Source of the DNA: Monosiga brevicollis MX1
Taxonomy: Eukaryota > Opisthokonta > Choanoflagellata > Craspedida > Salpingoecidae
Direction: 5' to 3'
Assembly (NCBI RefSeq): GCF_000002865.3
Contig: NW_001865053.1
Span: forward strand, 18,840 to 82,839
Length of the DNA stretch: 64,000 nucleotides
Shown here: piece by piece, positions 47,770 to 59,600 of the stretch
Position numbering within the stretch: the first letter of the stretch is position 1
How the letters are laid out: the number at the start of each line of letters is the position of its first letter
Made by a program: the position numbers and the translations under genes
The notes under the pieces: generated by a model
What the model was told of the DNA's origin: nothing
What the model saw: only the letters and a program-made list of their open reading frames with translations
The model's database searches: none

Positions 47770-50700
47770 ATGTCGTTTGAGGATGACGACAAGCCCAAAG
47801 TGCGGGTGCACACCCGCAGCATTGAGCAAGTCCTCTCACCCATCGCGGATCAGGTATCAATGTCTTGGCCCGCCCCTGCCTTCACAAGCATGTCGGGCAT
47901 ATGCGCCCCGATATGGAGGCGACGACGATGGCATTGCTAAAACGCAGCTTCTCTCTGTGACGTGCATGCGCTTGGTTGGCATGGGTGCAGGTTTCTCAAC
48001 TGATTATTTTTGATGAAAAAGCTCGCCAGAATGGCGAGCCCATTCCAGACCTCACCCACGGTACATGCGTTCTTACCACCCAACCAAGCTTTCGCTTCCA
48101 ACTATTCAACTATGCATCACTCCGAAATTACTGAGCGCGCCTTGTTTGGGGGGGGTCTGATCCTAGATGCTGAGGCCATTGGCATGGCGATTCAAAACCT
48201 CGTCAAGGTGAGCAATGTGCTTCCCCAAGCATGCCGCACATTCACCTTGACCAAGCCTCAAAACCTTGCTCGCCTGTAACTCGATGCTATCTGGTTCAGG
48301 TTGGCCGTGAGGCCATGCTGCAGGGCGATGAACAGCTCCAGAGCCGCATGCCCGCCGCCTGCGAACAGGTGCACGCTCACTGCATCCCTTTGTACCTCAT
48401 TTCAACTTGAAGTGCAACCAAACTGATTTCTCACACTTTCTGCACAACGGCTTTGGGCCGCATGTTCTGGCCCTCCAGCTCGAGGCAGCGGGGCGTTTGT
48501 TCATGGACTCGACCGTGCAGCTGCGCCTGGATCCTCTCTCTGAGAGTGGGCGTGGCATGCTGATTCAGGCAGCGCGCGGACTCTTGTCCGGCACAACCAA
48601 TATTTTTATGACCTTTGACGCCTCCGAGGCAAGTGATTTTGTGATTGTTGGCTCCTTGGGTGCCCAGTGCGAGCCCTGTCAGCCCGCGTCCATCTGGACC
48701 CTGGCCTCACCACACAATTTGCTCATTTCTAGGTTCGGAAGATTGTGAATTTGGGCGAGGCCATCATCGAGCTGCTGGCCGTGGCCAAACAAATTTCCAC
48801 GCTTGAGGAGCTTGTCGTTGTCATGCGCTCCATCAAGGAATCCCTCATTGCCCTTGCTCGGCTAGCCGAGGCCCGCCACTCGGATTTGATCAACGCCTCC
48901 CTTCGCCGTCGTCTTCTGGTGGCAAATGAAACGCTCCGCAAAGGCAGCCCTTTGCTCATCAGCGCGCTTCACACATACCTCCAGAACAAGCACAATGAGC
49001 AGGTACGCAATCTCTGTTCCCCCTCAAGCGATGGCAGTGTGGGTCACACTGTAGGCTTGTGCGTCGTGGCTTGTCCAATGTGCTGAGTGTCAATGGCCCT
49101 GGGCTCATTCTCATGGGATCGTGGTCTGCAATCAATGCAGGCGGCCTCCAGTCGTGATTATGCAGTCGATCAAATGCTCAACGCGACGCATGAGATTATC
49201 GTTGCCGTGAGCAGCACCGAGCTGGATGAGGCTGGGTACGAGTCACCCTCTTGAGGCCACACATGTGCACACCTCCAAAGTCTTGCCCACTGTCCGACAT
49301 GAAACATTCGGCCTGCTCATGGTAGCCCGTCATTGATACAGTTACGCAGATACGCCCGGTGAATTTTATTCCGCCTACGAAGATGCTCAGCACCAGCTCT
49401 TGTCGGCTGCCATCAGCCTCGACATTGATGCCTTGGAACATCACATCGATAGCATGTCCCACTTTGCGTACGTCATGCACTGCCGCGTCTACTGCCAACT
49501 GTACCTCCCCCCTCAGTTTGCAAGAGCCTGACGTTCCATCCCTATGCTGTTGCACCGTCTCTAGCACCATGGCGGCACATGATGCGCATCGCCCTGAGCA
49601 AGAGGAAACTGTGTTGAAAAACATCGAGTCGGTCCGCACCACTCTTCAGAGTCTGACTGAGGCGGGCGAAGGGTGAGTGTGTTCCGACCAAAGCTGGGGT
49701 ATCATCCTGCCATCCCATGACTCAGTCACGTCTTGACTTGACCCTGTCGCCCGGAGGTAGGCCTGAGCTTGAATTGGTGGCTGATGCCATGATCAAGGTA
49801 CGTGCTCTGTTCGGTTTGTATTGGTGGCAACGTTTGTGCCGATTAACGATTCGCCGTTGATCCCATTCGTCAGCGTCTGGCCAACTTGAACCAATCAGTC
49901 CAAACATGCGTCGCCTACTCTTTGACGGAGGCCCAAGTGTAAGAACCACATCCGTCAACCACAGACCATCCTATTTTAGAGTCTCGCCCGCGTATGAGGT
50001 GGCAGACGTTCTGATTGCCCTGTGTCACCTTTAGGCAAGGCGCGAGCATGAGCGCACCACTGCACAAACTCATTCGTGCCGCCTCGGACGAAGCCATCCC
50101 TGGCCTCACCATCAACGGTATGCACACTCAAACCAGTTGCACCCCCTTTGCCGCACAAGTCATGACCACTCACTTGCAATTGCCGATGCAGAGCATGCGG
50201 CCGAGTTTGAGGATTTTGCCGGCATGCTGGTCAAGGTTGGTTCCTGCTTCATTGGCTCAATGTCAGTTTGGTTGCTTGCTTCTCTCAGATGCTGACGGCC
50301 ACCTTCTTTCCGTTTATTTTTTCTCCGCAGGCCTCGAAACAAGTGGCATCCATGTCCAAGGACGCGCGTCGCGTGAAACTGGTCGAGGTCAACAGCGAGC
50401 AACTCCAATCCGTCACGATGCAGGTCCGTCTGAGCACCCTTCACTGCTCATGTCGGGGCATCGTCCCTATTGCCTGCAGGGCAGCACCGACTCATGTGTC
50501 CGTTGGGAATGTGTGCCGCCCTTTTTTACAAATAGTTGGTCAATGCCGCGCGCCTCTGCAAGGAAGAGAACTCGGCATCGGCTGCCGAGCACCTGGCCCT
50601 GTTGCGCGACACCTGGTCCTACCGTGCGGACGTGCTGTCCGCCACGACCGCCGGCATGGCTGATCCCGAACAAGTCATCATGGTGGCTGGCGATGGCCTG

Positions 50701-51791
50701 CAGAACGATCTAGAGGCCGTGCGCCAGCCCGAGGCCGGGCATCAGCCCGAGCTCGTGCGCTCCAAGGCTGGATTGGTGGAGGCGCGCGTGAACCACCTGC
50801 TTTCTGTGGCGGATGGCGAGGTCAGGTGGCTCTGTGGCCAGTGCACCCTCGCGTTGCTATGGTGCACCGCTTGATGCATGTTCCCACAACTCACGAGGGG
50901 TCCCTGCAGGTGGAGAATTCGGAAGATCGCAGCTATCAGCAACCCATCGAGCAGGCTGCCAGCCACTTGCGCACGGCCCTGCCCAAGTATTTGTCGGCGG
51001 TGGAAAAGGCCAGCCAGCAGCCCGACGACCAGGCCGTGCAGGCTGAAGTGAAGATGACCTCTGTTCAGCTCAAGCAAGGCGTGCAGCAGTTGCGCTACGC
51101 CATCCGTGGCGAGCCCGTGCCTCTGTATGTGCAGATGTTTTTTGCGCGTGGCCCCTCTATGTTCTATGCCTGCGTCCGCCCTTTTAACGTGTGTGCATCA
51201 TTCTTGCAGGGATGCCGAGGGCGAGGACGGCGAACCAGACCTGTCATTTGCGCAGAGCAACAAGCGGTCAGTCTGCTTGTTCCAATATTTTGTGAAGGAA
51301 CGGCGGGTCAGCTTGCTGCTCCATGCGGTGGCTCAGCTCACCCGTTGTCATCAACCCCGAACTCTTAGCCCATCTCTGATGGAGCAAAGCTCGCAGACTT
51401 CACTGCTTTCACCGAGCCGCAGCGTGGCCTCTGATGACGAGGCTTCGGACGACGAACACACGACAGCAGCGACCGGTGCCTCGGAGGCAACCGCTGCTGG
51501 TCGTCAGTCACCGCCTCGGGCCTCATCGACCACCGTCAGCCCGCACAAGTTGCTTCTGGACGCCAGCCAGCCACCGACGGGTCCCATTGCCAAGGCCGCG
51601 CAGTCTCTGAAGAAGGAGGCCAGCCAATGGTCTGCCAAGCGTAACCCCATGGTCTCGACCGCCAGTGAGATGGCCGATGCCATGTCTGCCATGGCTCTCT
51701 TGGCCAAGTAGGTGTCGCTCCGCGCCCTGAGCTTTCCTCGGCTTTGTTCCGACACGATGTTTGCATGGAGGCCATGCGCGTCTTTGTGGTC

Positions 51792-51852
<61 letters not shown>

Positions 51853-52394
51853 AGCACCAACTCATGAGACTGCGCGTTTGGGTGTAGTGATTCATCGCGT
51901 CGCCGTGACGTGGGAGATGAAGTGGGCAATTTGGCGGAGATGATTGGCACGGCCAAGGTATTGTCCTTTGTGAAGGAGGCGGCCGCTTGGAATTTGCCTG
52001 TACAGCGGCGCTCGGCGAGTGGTGCTCATGCTGGTGTGCACGATAGGAAATTGCGGAGAGGGCCAAGGACATCCGCCGGCAGGCGCTGGAGATTGCGGAG
52101 CAGTGCTCGGACAAGCGCCTCAAAGCCGACCTCTTGTATCTGTGCGATCGGTTGCCGACCATTTCTACGCAGCTGAAAATCATTGCGTCGGTCAAGGCCG
52201 CCTCGGCCAACGCCTCGGGCTCCTCCGAAGCCGATGCCATGCTGGTCAAGAACGCACAAAACTTGATGGAAACAGTGCAGCGCACGGTTCGCGCTGCCGA
52301 AGCGGCCTCGCTCAAGTCCTTTGGTGCCGTGGCGGATACGGCGGCTGCGCTCATCAAATGGAAGCGCAAGGCGCAACGCTTTCTGCCCAACTGA
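47770..52394 (+). CDS. VCL: vinculin
   Basis: Actin-binding adhesion protein that links talin or catenin to filaments. Twenty exons: 47770-47853, 47991-48060, 48167-48207, 48300-48368, 48479-48628, 48733-49002, 49141-49235, 49341-49469, 49565-49672, 49761-49797, 49874-49938, 50035-50117, 50192-50235, 50331-50423, 50536-50820, 50910-51124, 51210-51266, 51369-51707, 51888-51957, 52047-52394. They give 883 residues (human 1066). The head opens VHTRSIEQVLSPIADQVSQL (human [20 protein letters not shown]) and keeps LLSGTTNIFMTFDASEVRKI. The tail is strongly conserved: KKEASQWSAKRN, CSDKRLKADLLYLCDRLPTI, STQLKIIASVKA, NAQNLMETVQRTVRAAEAAS. The head is about one helical bundle shorter than human, and the linker is Ser-rich with no FPPPP motif. 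Intron 5 has a GC donor. Confidence 0.95.
51793..51848. repeat. (TG)n microsatellite in a vinculin intron
   Basis: About 27 TG units in the intron between the linker/tail exon and the next tail exon. Confidence 0.95.
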
Positions 52395-52469
52395 GGTCTT
52401 GCCCGTCTTCTGGTCTCTCACTTTGAGGCAGTAGGCCCTCCGGATGTATCCATTGCAACCGGATCTTAA

Positions 52470-52520
<51 letters not shown>

Positions 52521-53603
52521 TGTGTGTTTGTGTTTGTGTGGCCACTTTCCATAGCTCCTTCTTTCATTGAGCACGCCCATTTACTTGCCATGTGAATTGG
52601 AATATACTCAAGTACCCTCGACCATTCGAGCTGCAAATATCTTTGCACGACCCCTCGCATGGGATGAAGCGCTCTGCCGCAGCCTGATGCGCCAAGACGT
52701 GTTGCTCGGGCGCCCGGCTTCCTCCTCGTCGCCCATCCGACCGAGCCGTTCGACGCTTTAATCACAATCCCCCTCGGACATTTAACCCAAAAAGTGCTGA
52801 CAGAATACAATCACAAAGGGGAACAATGAAGCACACCCGGTAACAATTGGTAGCGGAGATATTTTGCTGACAAAACCAAATGACGCGGCGCACTTACACT
52901 TGGTCACCGCCGTTCAATCCGTTGTTGTCAGACAAAATTGCGCGAAAGAGGTGACTGCACCGCCCACTTTTGACGCTTTGGCTGTGGCTTGCAGCTCACT
53001 CTCTCAGACCGATGCTTCTCTTGAGTATCCCTCTTGTTCTTGTGTAGATTAGGCCATAATCTCTGTTACTCCTTTAATTTCTCTACTCCTTGCCAATTCT
53101 ATCACGTTCTCTCTCTGAAACTCATCCTCAACCAGCATCCATCTCTGCTTGTCGACCTCTTTTCTCTCGCTTCTCTCCCTTTTTTCCAATTTCATTCAGA
53201 GCTGCAGCCCGAGCGCGCTCGTTTCGGACCTCGCTGGCGCGCCAAGCTGCTCATTCTCGTTTGGTGGCAGTCGGCATCCACCTTGGTCTTGGTGTCGAGC
53301 CTTGGACTCGTACATGCTGGTCGGCAGGGGCTTCCTCGGAGTCCGTGGTGTCGCCACATCACGAAGGATCTGTTGCTGATTGCAGCCACTCAACTTTCCG
53401 TTGCCGCCCAGCACCACACAGCGCTCGTTGACGAGGCCGCCGCTTATCCAAGGTGCGTCCGTTCACCCTCCCACGTTGAATCGCAGGTGTAGAAACTCAT
53501 GTATTGCCACGCTCATGTTGTGGCTGGGCTCGTGTGCGCCTATGCATCTGCATCTACAGATCAGATTCTTTTCTCCGCGCGCGACCTCTCTCGCCCCGAG
53601 GCC
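52395..53603. other. intergenic region with (TG)n and a C/T-rich block
   Basis: 1.2 kb between vinculin and the LamNT receptor. (TG)n with TTTG interruptions lies at 52472-52540 and a C/T-rich block at about 52990-53200. GC-richer DNA at 53200-53600 may be leader sequence of the receptor gene, but no frame there connects convincingly. Confidence 0.5.
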
Positions 53604-56600
53604 ATGGCGGGCCCGCGTGGTGCATCCATGCGGCGGGTTCCCGCCGGGCTGTTGACGCTCGTTTTGGCCGCCAGCCTGTGCTCCACGAGCCATGCAAATG
53701 CCTTGTTTCCCACTCCTTCCGAAACAAGCTTTGGCGCCGGCGCCTTCCGCCGGCCCATCGCCGCCTCCTCCACCTGTGACGCCGTTGACTTTTGCGCGGA
53801 CGACAACGTCTGCGTGACTTGTAATGGGACCTGCCTCTATGGCGTTGATCCGGACATTTCCCCTTTTACCTACTCTCTCATTGGCCAGGTAGATTCTGCT
53901 TCTTGAGTTTTGGTACCGGCCGCGCCATTTTCTCCACCCTCATGTCATGACGCCCGGTGCTCGAATGTTTTTAGCCACAATGCTTGTGTCCGGCCGAGTA
54001 CCCGATCATCGTCAACACGTCTGCCTGCTGTGTGAGCGCAGCCGGTGCATCGTGTGTGGCGCGCCTCTCGGCTGATGCACATCCTGCAACGCTTGCCAAT
54101 GACGCCAGCTCGAGCACCTACTTTCAATCGGCACAGAATGAAGCCACCGTCAATGTTACGATCGACCTCCTCCTCAGCCAGGTACCATCCAAGCCAATTT
54201 TTGTTTTTATATAGCCCGGGCCGCCTTTGTGGTTTCTTGCCTTCAAAAGATCTGGCATCTTGCTTTGCCGCCTTCAACACTCATCCTCCTGTTTCTATCA
54301 CTGACTTGCAGGAGGTGATCGAGACCACCATCACATTTGCGCGTCAAGTTCCCATTGCGTTGTCAATCGAACGCTCGAGTGACGGCGAAACGTTTACGCC
54401 TTATCAGGTTGCACTCATTGACCAACTCCTCGGCAATCCTTACTTTGCTGGCTTGGGGGGGGAGGGGGGGGGGGTTTCGGAAGCAGCTCACGCTCTGATT
54501 TGATGCTCGCAGTATTTTGCCGAGGATTGCAGCACCTACAGCATGGCTAACAACGCGTAAGAGTGGCCGGCAAACACATCTGGCCCTTTCAAACTGTTGT
54601 CTTTGATCCCAAAACTCACAGCTCACACTTTTTCATCTGTTCTTGCCTCACCGCTGCACAGTGCTATCACATCAACCACTCAGGTTGTCTGCTCAACCAA
54701 TGGTATTAGTCCCCGCACGAGTAGTTTGACATTTACAACCATTCCTCGTGCCCGCCTTGATGCCGGTATGTGCACACATCTTGACAAGTCGCCGTTGCCT
54801 AGCATCAAGCAGTGCAAACCACACACCACTCGAGCCCCCGCTTGCTCGCACCATGTTGTGAACTCAACCTCTTTCCGGTCATGGGGGGCGCATTTTCGCT
54901 GTGCAGCTGGTGTCAGCACGTACTACAACTCGGCCGACCTGGTACAATTTATCCGCGCACGCTACTTGCGCTTTGCCTTCAAGCAATACTACACCAGTGA
55001 TACTGCTGTCGACCAGTTTGGTCAGCCCATCGCCACCGAGCCCTTTTATCGTGTGGAGAATATTCGTGTATGTAACGCAGCATCAGCAGCTTGCATGCCC
55101 TACCTGTCCATCTCCGCTGGTTGGCTCTCATCTCGTTTCTCACACCGTGTCTCGTCATCACAGCTGCTCTCTCGAGCAGACTGCAACGGCCATGCCTCGA
55201 GTGTCGTGGTGGATGCTGAGACACCCATGACGGTCGCCGCGTACGGCTCTTACCAGCCCAACATGTGCGACTGTCAGCACAATACTCAAGGCACAAGTTG
55301 CGATGAATGCCAGCCGTACGTTGTTCGACCGCTCGCCTTAACCTCAGCCCCAATCCTCCAAACTCAGTCTGACCTCGTCCTCTTGCCTTTGCTCAGGCTT
55401 TACCACGGCAAGCCCTGGGCTCGAGGCCTCGGTTCGAGTCCCAACGAGTGTGTGGCCTGTGAGTGCAACGGTCACGCAGACGCCTGTGTCTACGACGCCG
55501 CGCTAGATTCCAACCCCTCATCCAGGACGCAGGGGAACGGGGGCCGGTGCTTGGATTGTCAACACCACACGGTGCGCACGCCTTGGTGCCTTGGCGTCAT
55601 GCACTTCGAGTTGGCGTGTTGTGATTGGATGATGCTCACTCTATTTTGCCGGGCTTGCTTTAGACTGGGCCCAACTGTGATCGCTGCGCTGCTGGGTTTT
55701 ATCGCAACCCAGCCGCCGACATTACGGCCCCAGATGCTTGTCTGCCCTGCGGGTGCTACGAGTTTGGTGTCACGGATGGTAACCTGACGTGTGATGTCGA
55801 AACTGGCCAATGCCAGTGCGTTGATAACGCGGCCGGTCGAACCTGCGATTCATGCGCCCTGGGCTACTTTGGCCTCAACGGTGCAGATGATGCCGCATGC
55901 GTCTCCTGCGATTGCAACAATGTTGGCACGCTGTCTGGCCAGCTCTTGGCTTGTGACAACCGTACTGGGCAATGTCAGTGCCGTGCGGGTACCTCAGGGC
56001 GCCAGTGCGATGGCCCTTGCCAAACTGGCTTTTACCGCCCAGCAGGCGCCCCGGCCGGTGCGTGCACAGCTTGTGACTCGGAGTGCGAGTCATGCTACGG
56101 TCCCGGTGCTAGTCAATGCAATGCTTGCTACAACGTATTGGCCCTGGATGGCTCATGCCAGGCCGATTGCCCGGCCGGCTCATACAACGACTCCAACGTG
56201 TGCAAGAGCTGTCACGCCCAGTGTGGTGAGGCTGGGTGCACCGGTCCCAATGCCAACCAATGCTTGGAATGTGCCAACTACGTCACCGTGAATGGAACCT
56301 GCATTGCCGCCTGCGCGGCTGAATTTTATGTTGCTGCTGGTCGCACTTGTCGTGCTTGTGATCCGCTGTGCACGGTGTGCAGTGGGCCGAATGCCAACCA
56401 GTGCTCAGCGTGCTCTGCTTTTCGCGACGGAGACACCTGTGTTGCAGAGTGCCCCATTCATAAATACGCCGATGCCAACAACTTGTGCCAGCCGTGTAGC
56501 TCGCAGTGCGATTTGGCAGCCGGCTGCTCTGGGCCCAATCCGAGCCAGTGCAAGAAGGTGAGTCTATCGATTTCTTGTTGCGTTGTTCAACACATATCCG

Positions 56601-59600
56601 GCTTTTCCACCGTTGTCTTTGGCCGTGGGGCATGGCGCCAAAGGGAGGTGCCAAATGGAGGTGCTCATGGCTGGTTGTCTTGGCGTTTCGGGGCGTGGTC
56701 AATAGTGCGCCGTCATCTTTGATACCCAAACTGGCCAATGTAGCGATGCCTGTCCAGCATTGTACTACAATGATACCACTACCAGTCCCATCAACGACGA
56801 GTGTCGCCCTTGTTCCAGCCTTTGTGACCACGGTTGCGACGTACGTCCCTACCCCAACACCACCCGTCCCCCACCTCGACGCACCCAGAGAAATGCACCC
56901 GCCCAGAGAAATGCGCGCCCAAGCACCCGCTTCTTTCTCACCTCTTCCTGTCTCGTCTTCTCAATGGGTTAGGGGCCAACGGCATCCGATTGTATTGGAG
57001 ATTGTGCTGTAGTGAGGTACAACGAGCAGTGCCTCAACGTGTGCCCCTCCAACACCTACAATCGAAATGGTGTCTGTCTCGATTGTCACGACACCTGTCA
57101 CGCTGACTTTGGCTGCTACGGCCCACGCGCAGATGTAAGTTTCGCTTTCGCACCTTTTCTTTCTGGTCCTTGAACGGCCTCGCCGTGTTGTTCATCCCCT
57201 TTGCCTCAGCCATCGCTTTGCAACTTGATGTTCCCACTTTATCTCTAACCCTCTTCTTCTTCTTCTCCCCGCTCGTTCGGATCGCCGCGTCTGAAGCAAT
57301 GCAACACGTGCTCCGACAACACGATCCTGTTCAATGAGACCTGCGTGTATGCCTGCCCGACCGGCTACTTTCGCGACCCCTCTGATACATGCCAACCCTG
57401 TCACTCGACGTGCGATGCCTGCTGGGGCGGTCTGTCCACGCAGTGCTCTCACTGCAAGGCGCTCGCGTACGGAAATCGTTGTGTGGCAACCTGTCCCGTC
57501 ATGACCTTTTCCATCAGCCGCTCTCAGGCATTGGACGAGAATCTCATCACCGAAGAGGACGAAGACGACGACGGCACTAACGACACGGGCTCAGGCGCCA
57601 TCGTGTTTGATAACCTGTCGGATTTTGTCTGCCTGGATTGTCATGCCCAGTGTGAGACTGGATGCACCGGGCCTGAAGCGCACGAGTGCTCCGCCTGTCG
57701 CAACGTGGAATACAACGGCGTGTGTATGGCCTCGTGTCCAGCCATGACGGTTGAGGTCATCTCCGACAACACGCGCCAATGCGTGGATTGTGACACGCAG
57801 TGCCTTGGCGGCTGCTGGGGTGAGGGGCCTCACCAATGCGACGCCTGCCGCAACGTCAACTACGGCTCTACCTGCTTGGAAGCGTGTCCCAGCGACTCTT
57901 ATCGCAACGGCACGACTTGCCTCGATTGCCATGCCGAGTGCTCGACCACCGTGCCTGGCTGCACCGGCCCGACCGTCAGTGACTGCTATCGCTGTGAGCA
58001 CGTCTACATTGTTGCCAAGGACGAATGTGCAGCCTCCTGCCCCTATGGTACTTTCCGCGATCCCGATAACAACTGTCAGGTGTGCAATGAACAGTGCAAC
58101 GGTTGCACTGGTGCTGGGCCAAATAATTGCATTGGCTGTCGGGGTCTCAAGTACGATGGCGTGTGCTTGGAGGAGTGTCCCCGAGGCACCGCCAACCCCA
58201 GTAACTCGACCAACTGCGAGCGCTGCCACGTCGAATGTCAGTTGGTATCATGCCACCCTCCCCACCCGGCAGCCCTCATTCTGTAGTTTGTGTGGTTGAG
58301 GCCCAGAATTGTGGTTATTCTCGCACCAGAAGAGACCTTTTGGGCATGCCCCCGTCACTCTTTATTGTGCCTACGGATGTCGTGCTGACCCTCGCCTCCC
58401 GCTTGTTTGATTCCTTAGGTGCCTTTGACTGTTATGGACCGGGCGCAACGCAGTGCATCGCTGATCCGGCTGGGAACACATCAGCCTGCAGTCACTACGA
58501 GTACCACTCTGAAGATGGCATTGTTTGCGTGGCCGGCTGCGATCAGAGTATCAGCTACCTGGATACAGTCGATGCGGCTTGTTACCTGTGCCACCCCCAG
58601 TGCGCCGAGCAAGGCTGCAGCGGTCCGCTGGCATCTGACTGCAACACCTGTACGCACTACCGCCTTGGAGCTACCTGTGTCAGCACCTGCCCGCCGTCAC
58701 ACTATGCGGACAGCGAACGGGTTTGTCAGCCGTGCCACGCCGAGTGTACTGCCGAGGCTGGTATTCGTCAGTGTGGCGGGCCCACGGCCAGCGATTGCAC
58801 CGCATGTGCCAACGTTATGGACAACGGTGTCTGCCGACCCTCCTGTCGCAGCACAAGCGTCGCCATTGATGCCACGTGCTACGAGTGTCACGCTCAGTGT
58901 GAGGAGGGCTGCTTTGGGACGCTTGCTACCGAGTGCTATGCCTGTGCCAATTGGGAGCTGGACGGCCAGTGCATCGCCTCCTGCCCGACTGAACGTACCT
59001 TCCCCAATTCGGACGACGTTCAGTGTGAAGCTTGCAACGCGCAATGCGTTGTCAGCTCTACACTCTTGACCAGCCGCCCAGCGTGCTCCTCCGGCACGGG
59101 GCCGGACGACTGCACCATTTGCCTGCATGTGCGTCAAGATGGCACGTGTTTGACCAACTGCTCACGCAGCCGCTATGTGGATCAAACCGACCTCAGCACT
59201 GCTCTCGGGGGCGTGTGCCGCGCCTGTCATTCGTCCTGTGCCGCCGAGTCGGGTTGCTTTGGACCCAGCGCAGATCAGTGCAATGACTGTCGCAACGTCT
59301 ACGACTCGACTACTGCACGGTGCACCTCAAGTTGCCCCAGCTTCACCTACCAGTCGGAACGCGTCTGCCTGGCCTGTGACAGCACCTGCCGCACCGGCTG
59401 CACGGGTGCAGGCCCCACCATGTGCTTGCCACAGCTAGGCGCGACCGTCACCACTGCCGCCACCTTGGGTTGCAAAAACGTTTCCATTCTTCTCGATGAT
59501 CAAATGGCCATGTGCATGGTCGACTGCCCTGTTGGCACTTATGCCGACGCCCGTAATCTTTGCCAACCATGCTCCAGTGCCTGCGCTTCTACCTTGGGCT

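Noticed and set aside
51504-52390. Antisense frames over the vinculin 3' exons
   Set aside because: They run through the (TG)n tract as His-Thr repeats and mirror the real vinculin exons.
55431-55441. GGTTCGAGTCC, identical to a tRNA B-box
   Set aside because: It lies inside a conserved receptor exon (LGSSPNECVACEC), with no A-box or acceptor stem around it.
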